Assembly: GCA_964478515.1 (NCBI GenBank)
Contig: CAYZIL010000007.1
Coordinates: 9,479-73,478, forward strand
Source: HGM13233 sp964478515
Lineage (GTDB): Bacteria > Bacillota > Clostridia > Oscillospirales > Ruminococcaceae
Reading direction: 5' to 3'
Length of the DNA: 64,000 bases
This document shows, in pieces, positions 1 to 8,507 of this stretch (positions are counted from its first letter, which is position 1; every line of letters begins with the position of its first letter). Made by a program: the position numbers and the translations under genes. The notes under the pieces are model-generated. The model saw nothing but the letters and a program-made list of their open reading frames with translations, ran no database searches and had not been told where the DNA came from.

Positions 1-29
1 TGCGCCGCCGCCGCAAGGAGGACAAATGA
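1..29 (+). CDS. C-terminal tail of an upstream gene, probably a Liv-type permease (partial)
   Basis: An open frame enters from the left edge and stops at TGA 27-29. Its last residues are very basic (four Arg, then Lys-Glu-Asp-Lys). The stop overlaps the start of the ATPase gene that follows. A basic cytoplasmic tail followed by livG and livF is what the LivM permease would give, but only nine codons are visible, so the family assignment rests on gene order alone. Confidence 0.35.
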
Positions 30-802
30 TGGCCGAAATAATTCTCAGCACCGACAAACTTAATAAAAACTTCGGCGGCGTCGTGGCCGTCAATGACTTC
101 ACTTTTTCAATAAACCAGGGCGACATTAAGGCGATAATCGGACCCAACGGCGCCGGCAAGACGACCATATTCAATGTGCTGTCGAAAATATACGAACCCG
201 ACAGCGGCACAATTAACTTTGCCGGGGTCGACATAACCAAAAAGAGTCAAATCGAAGTCGCCCGCATGGGCATGGGCCGCACCTTTCAGAACACGCGCCT
301 GTTTACCGGTCTGAGCGTAATTGACAACGTCAAAGCCGCAATCGACTGGAACGGCAAATATTCGATAGCCGAGGCCATGCTGCTGCTGCCCCGCCGCTGG
401 AAGGCGGAAAAGCAGACAGAGGCGCGCGCCATGCAATGTCTTGAGCTGCTCAGCCTTGACCAGTATGCGAAAACCATGCCGGCCAACCTGCCTTACGGCA
501 TTCAGCGCCGCGTCGAAATAGCCCGCGCGCTCGTCGCCGACCCGAAAGTGCTCATGCTCGACGAGCCGGCGGCCGGTCTCAACCCCGAAGAGGTGTTCCA
601 GCTCATCGACTTCATCAAAGAGATACGCACCCACTACCCGCAGCTCGCGGTCATAGTCATTGAGCACCGCATGGACCTGGTCATGAACCTTTGCGAGTAC
701 ATTTATGTTCAGGACTTTGGCACCACCATAGCCGAGGGAGTTCCGGAAAAAATCCAGAACGACCCCAAGGTGCTCACCGCGTATCTGGGCGAGGAGGAAT
801 GA
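29..802 (+). CDS. livG: Branched-chain amino acid-type ABC transporter ATPase, LivG-like
   Basis: Cytoplasmic ATPase of a HAAT (Liv) family importer. The protein is about 257 aa, normal for LivG. Walker A (GPNGAGKTT) lies near residue 40. The signature region reads LPYGIQRRVEIARAL, the LivG form of LSGGQ. Walker B is VLMLDEPAAGLNP, and the H-loop is in VIEHRMD. There are two adjacent ATG codons (26 and 29). AAGGAGG at 15-21 is better spaced for the second. livF follows after 4 bp, and the run continues without a terminator into catabolic genes. I therefore infer that this importer serves the substrate of that pathway rather than amino acids in general. Confidence 0.93.
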   Translation: MAEIILSTDKLNKNFGGVVAVNDFTFSINQGDIKAIIGPNGAGKTTIFNVLSKIYEPDSGTINFAGVDITKKSQIEVARMGMGRTFQNTRLFTGLSVIDNVKAAIDWNGKYSIAEAMLLLPRRWKAEKQTEARAMQCLELLSLDQYAKTMPANLPYGIQRRVEIARALVADPKVLMLDEPAAGLNPEEVFQLIDFIKEIRTHYPQLAVIVIEHRMDLVMNLCEYIYVQDFGTTIAEGVPEKIQNDPKVLTAYLGEEE

Positions 803-806
803 GACA

Positions 807-1529
807 ATGAGTGACAATTTGCTGGAAATAAGGGACCTCCACGTCTGGTACGGCAACATGGAGGCGCTGCACGGCCTTGACTTTGACTTTGCCCGCGGCA
901 AAATAACCGCCATAATCGGCTCGAACGGCGCCGGCAAGTCGACGACAATTAACGCCATTTCCGGAATGGTCAAGCGCAGCGGCACGTTCACGTTTGACGG
1001 CGAACCGCTGCAGACCCGCGCCGACAAAATAGTGCGCGAGGGTGTCGTGCAAGTTCCCGAGGGACGGCGCATTTTTGCCGGCCTTACAGTAGAGGAAAAC
1101 CTGCGGTTGGGCGCGTACACAATGCACGGCCAAAGGGGGCTTTCCGAGCGCATTGAAGAGCAATACGAACTTTTCCCGCGGCTGAAAGAGCGCTACAAAC
1201 AGGACGCCGGCACGCTGTCCGGCGGCGAGCAGCAAATGCTGGCCGTCGCCCGCGGCATGATGGCGGAGCCGCAGCTGCTTATGCTCGACGAACCCTCGCT
1301 GGGACTCGCGCCGGTAATAGTTACCGAGGTGTTCAACATTATCAAGCGGATTCGCGAGCGCGGTATAACCGTTATTCTCGTAGAGCAGAACGCCAAGAAG
1401 TCACTGAAAATATGTGATTTCTGCTACGTTATTGAAAACGGCCGCATACAGCTGTCGGGCAGCGGCGACGAATTGCTTCACAACCCGCAGGTTGCCGACG
1501 CCTATCTCGGCGCCAGCCACAGCAACTGA
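807..1529 (+). CDS. livF: Branched-chain amino acid-type ABC transporter ATPase, LivF-like
   Basis: Second ATPase of the Liv-type importer, 240 aa, typical for LivF. Walker A (GSNGAGKST) is near residue 38, the signature is LSGGEQQMLAVARGM, and Walker B is LLMLDEPSLGLAP. The stretch VPEGRRIFAGLTVEENL near residue 72 is a LivF hallmark. The gene starts 5 bp after livG stops and has an SD in the livG tail (GAGGAGG). The two ATPases would form the cytoplasmic heterodimer. The permeases and binding protein must lie upstream, outside the window. Confidence 0.93.
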   Translation: MSDNLLEIRDLHVWYGNMEALHGLDFDFARGKITAIIGSNGAGKSTTINAISGMVKRSGTFTFDGEPLQTRADKIVREGVVQVPEGRRIFAGLTVEENLRLGAYTMHGQRGLSERIEEQYELFPRLKERYKQDAGTLSGGEQQMLAVARGMMAEPQLLMLDEPSLGLAPVIVTEVFNIIKRIRERGITVILVEQNAKKSLKICDFCYVIENGRIQLSGSGDELLHNPQVADAYLGASHSN

Positions 1530-1569
1530 AAACCGAATATTACTTATTTATAAAGGATGGGATTCTGAA

Positions 1570-2340
1570 TTGGAAACCAAAAGTTTTAATGCCGGTGAGT
1601 TGAGCGTACACGTATTTGACACCCGCGACGCCATGGGCGCCGCCGCGGCTAAGGACGCCGCCGCTCGCATCAATAATGCCATTGCCAAAAAGGGGGAGGC
1701 AACTGTGGTTTTTGCCGCAGCGCCGTCGCAAAACGAGCTGCTCGCGCACCTGTGCGACGCTGACGTTGACTGGAGCAAAGTGCGCGCGCTGCACATGGAC
1801 GAATATGTCGGACTTCCCGACGACGCGCCGGCCGGTTTCGGCAATTTCCTTGACCGGGCTATTTTTAAGCAAAAACCCTTCAAAGAGGTCCATTATCTAA
1901 AGGGGAACGACGCCGCGGCGACAGTCGCGCGCTACACTGAAATTCTCAAAAAGTATCCGCCCGACCTGGTGCTGTTGGGTGTGGGTGAAAACGGTCACCT
2001 GGCCTTCAACGACCCCAGCACCGCCGACTTTAACGACCCGGCCTATGTCAAAGAGGTAAAGCTTGAGGATATCTGCCGTATGCAGCAGGTCAACGACGGC
2101 TGCTTCGAAAAATTTGCGGATGTGCCCGAGACGGCTATCACACTGAGCATGAGCACCATAGCGCGCATACCAGAAACTATCACCGTGGTGCCCGGCAAGC
2201 TCAAGGCCAACGCCATTGACAAAATGCTGCACGGCCCTGTCAGCACCGCTTGTCCGGCAAGCATTCTGCGCGAGCACGCCGGCTCGGCAATGTATCTTGA
2301 CGCCGACAGCGCCGCGCTGGCACTGGCCAACGAGAAGTAA
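1570..2340 (+). CDS. nagB: Glucosamine-6-phosphate deaminase-like protein (NagB family)
   Basis: NagB-family enzymes turn glucosamine-6-phosphate into fructose-6-phosphate plus ammonia. The 256-aa protein carries the family motifs MDEYVGL (near residue 79), GVGENGHLAFNDP (near 142) and a C-terminal VVPGKLKAN...GPVSTACPASIL. I place the start at TTG 1570 because AAGGATGG at 1553-1560 sits about 10 nt upstream. An ATG-only call would either run into livF or lose the N-terminus. It lies between livF and two creatininase-like genes in an operon that ends in KDG metabolism. A deaminase/isomerase acting on a related amino-sugar phosphate or amino acid sugar is therefore as likely as classical NagB. 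Confidence 0.82.
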   Translation: METKSFNAGELSVHVFDTRDAMGAAAAKDAAARINNAIAKKGEATVVFAAAPSQNELLAHLCDADVDWSKVRALHMDEYVGLPDDAPAGFGNFLDRAIFKQKPFKEVHYLKGNDAAATVARYTEILKKYPPDLVLLGVGENGHLAFNDPSTADFNDPAYVKEVKLEDICRMQQVNDGCFEKFADVPETAITLSMSTIARIPETITVVPGKLKANAIDKMLHGPVSTACPASILREHAGSAMYLDADSAALALANEK

Positions 2341-2345
2341 ACGCC

Positions 2346-3092
2346 ATGTATTCTTATGAGCTGACGGCGGACGAGCTGACGGGGTTCGACCCCGACACCG
2401 CCATTATACCGGTTGGCTCGCTTGAGCAGCACGGGCCGCATCTGCCGCTGATGACCGACTGGGCAATAGCGGGCGAGATGGGCCGGCGGGTAGCGGAAAA
2501 GCTGGACGCTTTTCTGCTGCCGGCGCTGCCAATAAGCACCTGCCGCGAGCACATGGGCAAAAAGGGCAGTGTCTGGATGGAGCCGACCACGTTTTACGCA
2601 ATGATGAGCGACATAATTCTGTCGCTGAAGACGCAGGGCTTTAAGAAGGTTGTCATTATTCAGTGCCACGGCGGTATATTCATAATGACGCCGCTGGTGC
2701 GGGACCTTAACGCCAGGTACAACCCCGAGCTGATGGTCGCGGTCGTCGACGCTTCCTGCGCCGTGCCGGCGCTCAAGGCCGAAGGCACGCTGGAAAGCGA
2801 CAACGAGATTCACGCCGGCGAAATAGAGACTTCCAAAATGCTGGCAATTGCGCCGCAGACGGTGCACATGGACCGCGCTGTCGACTGTGTACCCAAAGTG
2901 CCGCGGCCCTATCTCAGCTACGGCAGCATTTTCCGTGCCTCGCCCGCCGGGGTGTGGGGCACGCCGAGCAGGGCGAGCGCCGCCAAGGGCGAGCGCATGC
3001 TGAAGCTGACGGCCGAGCTGATGGTCAAGGAAGTCGACAAGATCTTCGCGTATATGTCCCAAAAGGAAAAATTCGGATACAGCGACTTCTGA
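2346..3092 (+). CDS. Creatininase-family amidohydrolase, copy 1
   Basis: Creatininase-family proteins are Zn/Mn hydrolases of small cyclic or linear amides (creatinine, formamides, mycofactocin precursor). This 248-aa protein has the metal-site signatures GSLEQHGPHLPLMTD (near residue 23), CHGG (near 110, usually NGHGGN) and HAGEIETS (near 157). The ATG at 2346 is 5 bp after the NagB-like stop. The gene immediately downstream is a paralogue of the same length. The substrate cannot be read from the sequence. In this operon it could release ammonia or open an amide of the imported compound. Confidence 0.85.
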   Translation: MYSYELTADELTGFDPDTAIIPVGSLEQHGPHLPLMTDWAIAGEMGRRVAEKLDAFLLPALPISTCREHMGKKGSVWMEPTTFYAMMSDIILSLKTQGFKKVVIIQCHGGIFIMTPLVRDLNARYNPELMVAVVDASCAVPALKAEGTLESDNEIHAGEIETSKMLAIAPQTVHMDRAVDCVPKVPRPYLSYGSIFRASPAGVWGTPSRASAAKGERMLKLTAELMVKEVDKIFAYMSQKEKFGYSDF

Positions 3093-3106
3093 AAGGAGCG
3101 CAAAAT

Positions 3107-3853
3107 ATGATCAGAGGATTCAACGGCAGTATCAACGATATTGCCGGCTGCGAGCTGGCAATACTGTCAGTGGGCTCAATAGAGCAGCACGGGCCGCACC
3201 TGCCGGTAATTACCGACTGGGCAGTAGCCGACGCCATGGGCAAGGGCGTGGCGGAAAAGAGCGGCGGCATGTACATTCCGGCGCTGCCGATAAGCACCAA
3301 CAAGGAAAACCGCGGCAAGCGCGGCTCTGTCGGTATGCCGTCAGACACCTTTTACCGGATGATAACCGACATCTGTCTCGACTTGAAAGCGCAGGGCTTC
3401 AAAAAAATAGGTATAATTACTACCCACGGCGGCATTTTTGCAATGCGGCCGATAGTGCGCGAACTCAACGCCGCGCACAACCCCGACTTGATGGTCGCGC
3501 ACCTCGACATGCTGGAGGTCTGCTGGCCCTGGTTTAAGAAAAAGGGCATTCTCGACACCGACACCGAGCTGCACTCGGGCGAGGGCGAAACGTCGCTGAT
3601 GCTTTATTTGTACCCGCAGCTCGTCGACATGAGCAAGGCGGTCGACTTTGTGCCCGACGTCAAGCGCAGCGATTTGAGCTACGGCGGCTTTTTGCGCTAC
3701 TGCCCGGACGGCGTCTGGGGCGAGGCGACCAAGGCCACGGCGGAAAAAGGGAAAAAGATGCTGGAATTTTCAATTGACGCCACCGTCGCTGAGATGGACA
3801 GGGTGTTCGGTTTAATGAGCAACAAGCAGCCGATGAACGGCAGCTGGTTTTGA
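3107..3853 (+). CDS. Creatininase-family amidohydrolase, copy 2
   Basis: Paralogue of the preceding gene, also 248 aa. It has GSIEQHGPHLPVITD, THGGIF in the NGHGGN position, and HSGEGETS. The start is ATG 3107, preceded by GAAAGGAGCG at 3091-3100; longer frames would run back into copy 1. Metal ligands appear conserved in both copies, so both are probably active. Many creatininases are hexamers, and adjacent paralogues of equal length could form mixed oligomers or act on successive amides; both ideas are inference. Confidence 0.85.
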   Translation: MIRGFNGSINDIAGCELAILSVGSIEQHGPHLPVITDWAVADAMGKGVAEKSGGMYIPALPISTNKENRGKRGSVGMPSDTFYRMITDICLDLKAQGFKKIGIITTHGGIFAMRPIVRELNAAHNPDLMVAHLDMLEVCWPWFKKKGILDTDTELHSGEGETSLMLYLYPQLVDMSKAVDFVPDVKRSDLSYGGFLRYCPDGVWGEATKATAEKGKKMLEFSIDATVAEMDRVFGLMSNKQPMNGSWF

Positions 3854-3868
3854 GCCACGGAGGAAACA

Positions 3869-4933
3869 ATGGACAGAAAACTAAAAGTACTGGTCGTCGG
3901 CGCCGCGTTCAGCGCCGACTTGCACATGGACGGCTATTCCCGCATTCTCGACAAGGTCGAAATAGCGGCCATAGTCGACAAGGACCTCAGCCGCATAAAA
4001 GCGCTGGCCGACCGCTACGGTATTACCGGCTACGCGGCGTTCGACGACTACAAAACGGCAATAGAGCACACAGAATGCGACGTCGTCGACATCTGTATGC
4101 CCAACTTTTTGCACCACGACGTTGCCATGGCGGCGCTGGGCGCCGGCCGCAACATAATTTGTGAAAAGCCGCTCGCGACTACTGTTGCCGACGGCGAGGA
4201 AATGATAGCTCTGGCCGACAAAAAGGGCCTGCGCGTCTATTATGCCGAGGACTGGCTGGGCTCGCCGTCAATGAACAAAGCGCTGGAGATAGTCGAAAGC
4301 GGCAAGCTCGGCAAGCTGCTGTATGTGCGCGCGCGCGAGTGCCACAACGGCTCGCACAGCCCCTTTGCGCAGAAAATTGCGCTGTGCGGCGGCGGCAGCA
4401 TGATCCACCTTGGCGTGCATCCCGTCTGTTTTATGCTGGCACTCAAAAACAACGAGTGGAGCGAGCTGACGGCAATGACCTCCGGCGGGCTGGAAAACAA
4501 CCTGCGCCACAAAGAGATGGAGGGCGAGGACTTCGGCGCTTGCATAATGAAGTTCAAGGACGGCACCTTTGCCGTACTTGAGGGCAACTACGTTACCGAA
4601 GGCGGTATGGAGGACTACATCGACTTTTACTGCAGCGAGGGCTGCTTGCACGTCGACTTGACTTTTTCGAGCGCGCTGCGCGCTTACAGCGTCGCCGGGC
4701 TCGACTATACGGTTGAAAAAGCCGACGTCACCACCGGCTGGTCTCGTCCGGCTGTTGACGAAAAGTACAATCTCGGCTACGTCGCCGAAATTAACCACTT
4801 TGTCGATTGCGCCCGCGCTGAAAAAGACGCGCGCGTCGGCCTGCGCGGCCGGGACGGTCTTGAGGCGCTGCGCGTCGTCAACCTTATCTACCGCTCCAGC
4901 AAAGAGGGCATAAGCATAAAAAACGACAAGTGA
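3869..4933 (+). CDS. Gfo/Idh/MocA-family oxidoreductase
   Basis: NAD(P)-dependent sugar or inositol-type dehydrogenase of 354 aa. The N-terminal Rossmann segment starts KVLVVGAAFSADLHMDGY. The family motif CEKPLATT follows near residue 97. The C-terminal alpha/beta domain contains a GGGSMIHLGVHPVC segment, which supplies the usual His/Asp region near the substrate. AGGAGG at 3859-3864 sets the ATG at 3869. Its place between hydrolases and other dehydrogenases suggests that it oxidises a hydroxyl of a ring or sugar-acid intermediate; the exact substrate is unknown. Confidence 0.88.
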   Translation: MDRKLKVLVVGAAFSADLHMDGYSRILDKVEIAAIVDKDLSRIKALADRYGITGYAAFDDYKTAIEHTECDVVDICMPNFLHHDVAMAALGAGRNIICEKPLATTVADGEEMIALADKKGLRVYYAEDWLGSPSMNKALEIVESGKLGKLLYVRARECHNGSHSPFAQKIALCGGGSMIHLGVHPVCFMLALKNNEWSELTAMTSGGLENNLRHKEMEGEDFGACIMKFKDGTFAVLEGNYVTEGGMEDYIDFYCSEGCLHVDLTFSSALRAYSVAGLDYTVEKADVTTGWSRPAVDEKYNLGYVAEINHFVDCARAEKDARVGLRGRDGLEALRVVNLIYRSSKEGISIKNDK

Positions 4934-4943
4934 GGCGAGCAGA

Positions 4944-7424
4944 TTGAAAGATATTATCATTCCGGTCAAGGCCGGCGGGCTGACGTTCAAGAACCCGTTT
5001 TTCGTCGCCTCCGGGCCCACCACGAAGACAGTACGCCAGCTTGAGCGCATTGAGCAGACCGGCTGGGCTGCGGCGAGCATAAAGCTGTCAATAGACCCCG
5101 CGCCCTATATAAACCGCAAACCGCGCTACGCGCTTTTCCCCGAATACAGCGCACTGGCGTTCACCACCGAAAAACGGCTTACCTTTGAGGAGGGGCTGCG
5201 CCTTATTGCCGAGAGCAAAAAGGTGCTCAGTGAGCTGCTGCTCATGGCCAATATCACCTATGCGGGCGACGCCGGCATACCCGGCTGGGTCAACATGGCG
5301 AAAAAGTTCGAGGACGTCGGCGCCGACATAATTGAGCTGAACATGTGCTGCCCCAATATGTCCTACAATGTCGAGCTGACCTCCGGCGGCAGCAAGTGCG
5401 CCGCCAAGCAGACAGGCGCCTCGCTGGGTCAGCAGGCCGACGTTGTCGCCGCCATAGTCGCGGCAATAAAAAAAGAGATAGACATCCCGCTGTTTGTTAA
5501 ACTGACGCCGGAAGGCGGCCAGATAGCCCACGTCGCCAAGGCGCTTTACGACGCCGGCGCCGACGCTGTCGGCACCACCGCCAACCGCCTGGGCATACCG
5601 CCCATAGACATAGACGAGCCCGAAAAGGCCATCTACCATTTGCAGGACGAAATCAGTATGTCCTGCTACTGTGGCGAGTGGTTAAAGCCGCTGTCGCAGC
5701 GCGACGTCTACGAAATACGCAAGGTCTGCGGTATGCAGCCCGCAGTTACCGGCGCCGGCGGCGTGCGCAACTGGCACGACGCCGTCGAACTGATAATGGC
5801 CGGCGCCAACCTGGTCGGCGTCTGTGCCGAAACGCTTATCAGCGGCTACGACATTGTCCGGCCGATGGTGGCGGGACTAAAAAATTTCATGGACGAACAC
5901 AAATACAAGAGCATCAACGATTTTTGCGGCGTGATTGTGCCGGAAGTAAAGACCGCGCCCGAGGTGACGCTTTACAGCGGTTACGCGAAAATTAAGGAGC
6001 AGCCGCTGTACGGACCGTGTAAGTCGGTCTGCCCGCTACACCTGCCGGCGCAGGGTTTTGTGCAGATGGTCGCAAAGGGTAAGGACGAGGACGCCTACCG
6101 GCTGCTGACGGACGTCAGCCCGCTGAGCGCCGTCTGCTCGCGCGTGTGCGAAAGCCCCTGCGAGCTCGCGTGCACCCGCGGCCGCGCCGGTCGCCCGGTG
6201 CGCATTCGCGAAATAGAGCGCTACATCACCGCAGCCGCCCGCGAAAAAGGATATGCACCCTCCTTTAAGGCCGGCGAGAGCTGCGGCAAAAAGGCCGCGG
6301 TGGCCGGCGCCGGTCCTGCCGGACTGTCGGCGGCGGCGGAGCTTGTGAAACTGGGCTTCGACGTCACTGTGTTCGAGCGCGAAAAGGTCGCCGGCGGCTC
6401 GCTGCGCAAACTGCCCGCTTACAAAATTGACGCGTCTGACATTGACGACGCCGAAAAGCAGCTGCGTGACGCCGGAGTTTGCTTTGAGTTCGGCAGCAGT
6501 TACGGCTGCGACGTCAGTGCCGACTCGCTGCGCAAAGACGGCTTTGCGGCAGTGGTGGTCGCCACCGGTTGCGGCGAAAAGCTGTCAGAAAATAACATTG
6601 AAGGCGTTTGGGACGCCGGCGAATACGTCGCCGCGGCAGTGGCCGGCAGCGCCCCGAAAGCAAAAAATATGCTGGTCGTCGGCAACAGCGAGCAGGCGGC
6701 GGACGCCGCGCGCTGCGCGCTGCGTTTTGGCTGCGAAAAGGTCGTGCTCGCGTGCGGCGCCCGCCCGTGCGAGGGCGCAAAAGCTGCCACCGCCGAGGGC
6801 GCGAAACTGCTCGAAGACGAGTTTGAAAGCTTTATCAGCGAGGACGAGCGTCTGAGCGGCGCCCGCTTTGTGCAAAAGCAGCTCGGCGCGCGCTATGCCG
6901 CCGACTTCGACTGTGCCGCCGTAGTTACGGCGCGCGCCGCGACAGCGGCGGAAGAAGGCGTTTTCAGCGCCGGCGCGGCCGCGGGCGAAAGCGACATGAT
7001 CCACACGCTTGCGTCGGGACTCAAGGCCGCGCGCGCGGCGGCAAGCGCCGCCGGCGTCGCCGTTCCGGACGAGACTTTTGCCACCGTAAAAGCTGCCGAT
7101 GTGCTCAAGCGCAGCGGCTGGCTGGGCGAGGATACGCCGCGCGCCGACAACGTGCTGACGCCGCCCGCCCAAAGACGCGACTTTGCCGGCTATACCCGCG
7201 TGCTCAGCGACAGCGAGGCGCGCGCCGAGGCGGCGCGCTGTCTCAACTGCGGCTGCTCCGAGGGCTGCCAGCTTTGCAAGACAATCTGCACCGACTTTGC
7301 GCCCTACGTCGCCGGCTGCGACCGAATGGCGATAGACGAAAAGGAGTGCGTCGCTTGCGGCATGTGCTTTAACAGGTGCCCCAATAAAAACATTGAAATG
7401 ATAAATACCGGTAAAAAGGTATAG
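4944..7424 (+). CDS. PreA-PreT-type fusion: dihydropyrimidine/dihydroorotate dehydrogenase-like flavoprotein with Fe-S and NAD(P)H modules
   Basis: One 826-aa chain carries what E. coli makes as two proteins, in the order PreA then PreT. Residues about 1-340 are an FMN TIM barrel of the DHOD/PreA type, with a NMCCPNMS active-loop segment. Residues about 350-430 hold a GltD-like Fe-S region (CKSVCPLHLPAQG, then CSRVCESPCELAC). Residues about 445-740 bind FAD/NAD(P) (AVAGAGPAGLSAA, then NMLVVGNSEQAADAA). The C-terminus has two Cys clusters including CVACGMCFNRCPNK, an [4Fe-4S] ferredoxin motif. The start is TTG 4944 with a weak GAGGCGAG upstream; no ATG fits the conserved N-terminus. Here it probably reduces or oxidises a C=C or C=N bond of the operon's substrate rather than uracil. 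Confidence 0.85.
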   Translation: MKDIIIPVKAGGLTFKNPFFVASGPTTKTVRQLERIEQTGWAAASIKLSIDPAPYINRKPRYALFPEYSALAFTTEKRLTFEEGLRLIAESKKVLSELLLMANITYAGDAGIPGWVNMAKKFEDVGADIIELNMCCPNMSYNVELTSGGSKCAAKQTGASLGQQADVVAAIVAAIKKEIDIPLFVKLTPEGGQIAHVAKALYDAGADAVGTTANRLGIPPIDIDEPEKAIYHLQDEISMSCYCGEWLKPLSQRDVYEIRKVCGMQPAVTGAGGVRNWHDAVELIMAGANLVGVCAETLISGYDIVRPMVAGLKNFMDEHKYKSINDFCGVIVPEVKTAPEVTLYSGYAKIKEQPLYGPCKSVCPLHLPAQGFVQMVAKGKDEDAYRLLTDVSPLSAVCSRVCESPCELACTRGRAGRPVRIREIERYITAAAREKGYAPSFKAGESCGKKAAVAGAGPAGLSAAAELVKLGFDVTVFEREKVAGGSLRKLPAYKIDASDIDDAEKQLRDAGVCFEFGSSYGCDVSADSLRKDGFAAVVVATGCGEKLSENNIEGVWDAGEYVAAAVAGSAPKAKNMLVVGNSEQAADAARCALRFGCEKVVLACGARPCEGAKAATAEGAKLLEDEFESFISEDERLSGARFVQKQLGARYAADFDCAAVVTARAATAAEEGVFSAGAAAGESDMIHTLASGLKAARAAASAAGVAVPDETFATVKAADVLKRSGWLGEDTPRADNVLTPPAQRRDFAGYTRVLSDSEARAEAARCLNCGCSEGCQLCKTICTDFAPYVAGCDRMAIDEKECVACGMCFNRCPNKNIEMINTGKKV

Positions 7425-7437
7425 GAGGGTTAATATC

Positions 7438-8493
7438 ATGGGAAGAAAAATCACACTTGAGAACCTGAAAGACTTTTGTGAAAAAGCGCTGGTCAAAGAG
7501 GGAATGAACGCGGCAGACGCCAAAGTGACGGCCGAAGTACTGGCCACCACCGACGCGCTGGGCACACATTCGCACGGCACCAAAAACCTGTTTGACTATT
7601 TCCGCAAGGTCGAGGCGGGCGGCATGAAGCTCAACGCCGACGTCAAAGTAGTCAGCGACGCGCCGGCCGTTGCCACAATAGACGGCGACTGCGCTTTCGG
7701 CATGGTACCCGCCTACAAGGCAATGATGTTGGCCATAGAAAAGGCCAAAATCACCGGTATCGCCGCCGTGCTGGTCAAAAATACCTCCCATTTCGGCGCC
7801 GCCGGTTTCTACCCACTGCTGGCCGCGCGCGAGAACATGATAGGCATGATTTGCTCGAACGTCGACAGCAACATGGGTATCCCCGGCGCCAAGGGCAAGG
7901 TGCTGGGCAACAGCCCCTTCTCCTACGCGGTCCCGAGCGGCGACAAGGACCCGGTGTTTTTGGACATAGCGATGAGCACCGTCGCCTCGCTTAAAGTTGT
8001 GCAAGCGCGCAAGGACGGCAAGCAGATTCCGCCGACGTGGATAACCGACAAGGACGGTCTGCCCACCAGCGACCCGTCGCACTACCCCGAGCAGGGCGCA
8101 ATGGCGCCGATGGCCGGTCACAAGGGCTACGGTCTGTCGCTGCTGGTCGAGATTCTTACCGGCGTGCTCGGCGGCGGCGGCGTAATGGGCGAGATCCCCT
8201 CCTGGCTGTTCAGCATGGACACCAAAAACAACGTCTCGCACCTTTGCATAGTCATTGACCCCGCCAAATTCGTCGGCGCAGACGCGTTCAACCACAAGAT
8301 GGAGAACGTCGTCGACGACCTGCACTCAAAACCGCTCGCCAAGGGAACAGAGCGCATCTACGCCCCCGGCGAAATAGAGTGGGGCCGCTACCACAAGGCT
8401 ATGAGCGAGGGCGTGGACATCCCCGACGATGTTGCCGCAAATCTCGAAAAGCTTGAGAAAAAGAGCGGCATAAAAATAGAGTGGAAAGAATAA
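7438..8493 (+). CDS. Ldh2 family (malate/lactate/ureidoglycolate-type) dehydrogenase
   Basis: 351-aa member of the Ldh2/YlbC/YiaK family of NAD(P)-dependent 2-hydroxy-acid dehydrogenases, whose fold is unlike the classical Rossmann LDH. Visible hallmarks are THSHGTKNL near residue 43, NTSHFGAAGFYPL near 117 (catalytic His region), NSPFSYAVPSG near 159 and GHKGYGLSLLVE near 224. SD AGGAGGG lies 8 nt before ATG 7438. YiaK, a member of this family, reduces 2,3-diketogulonate, and other members act on ureidoglycolate. Both precedents suit a pathway handling sugar acids or amide-bearing acids. Confidence 0.88.
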   Translation: MGRKITLENLKDFCEKALVKEGMNAADAKVTAEVLATTDALGTHSHGTKNLFDYFRKVEAGGMKLNADVKVVSDAPAVATIDGDCAFGMVPAYKAMMLAIEKAKITGIAAVLVKNTSHFGAAGFYPLLAARENMIGMICSNVDSNMGIPGAKGKVLGNSPFSYAVPSGDKDPVFLDIAMSTVASLKVVQARKDGKQIPPTWITDKDGLPTSDPSHYPEQGAMAPMAGHKGYGLSLLVEILTGVLGGGGVMGEIPSWLFSMDTKNNVSHLCIVIDPAKFVGADAFNHKMENVVDDLHSKPLAKGTERIYAPGEIEWGRYHKAMSEGVDIPDDVAANLEKLEKKSGIKIEWKE

Positions 8494-8507
8494 GGAGGTC
8501 TGTCAAA

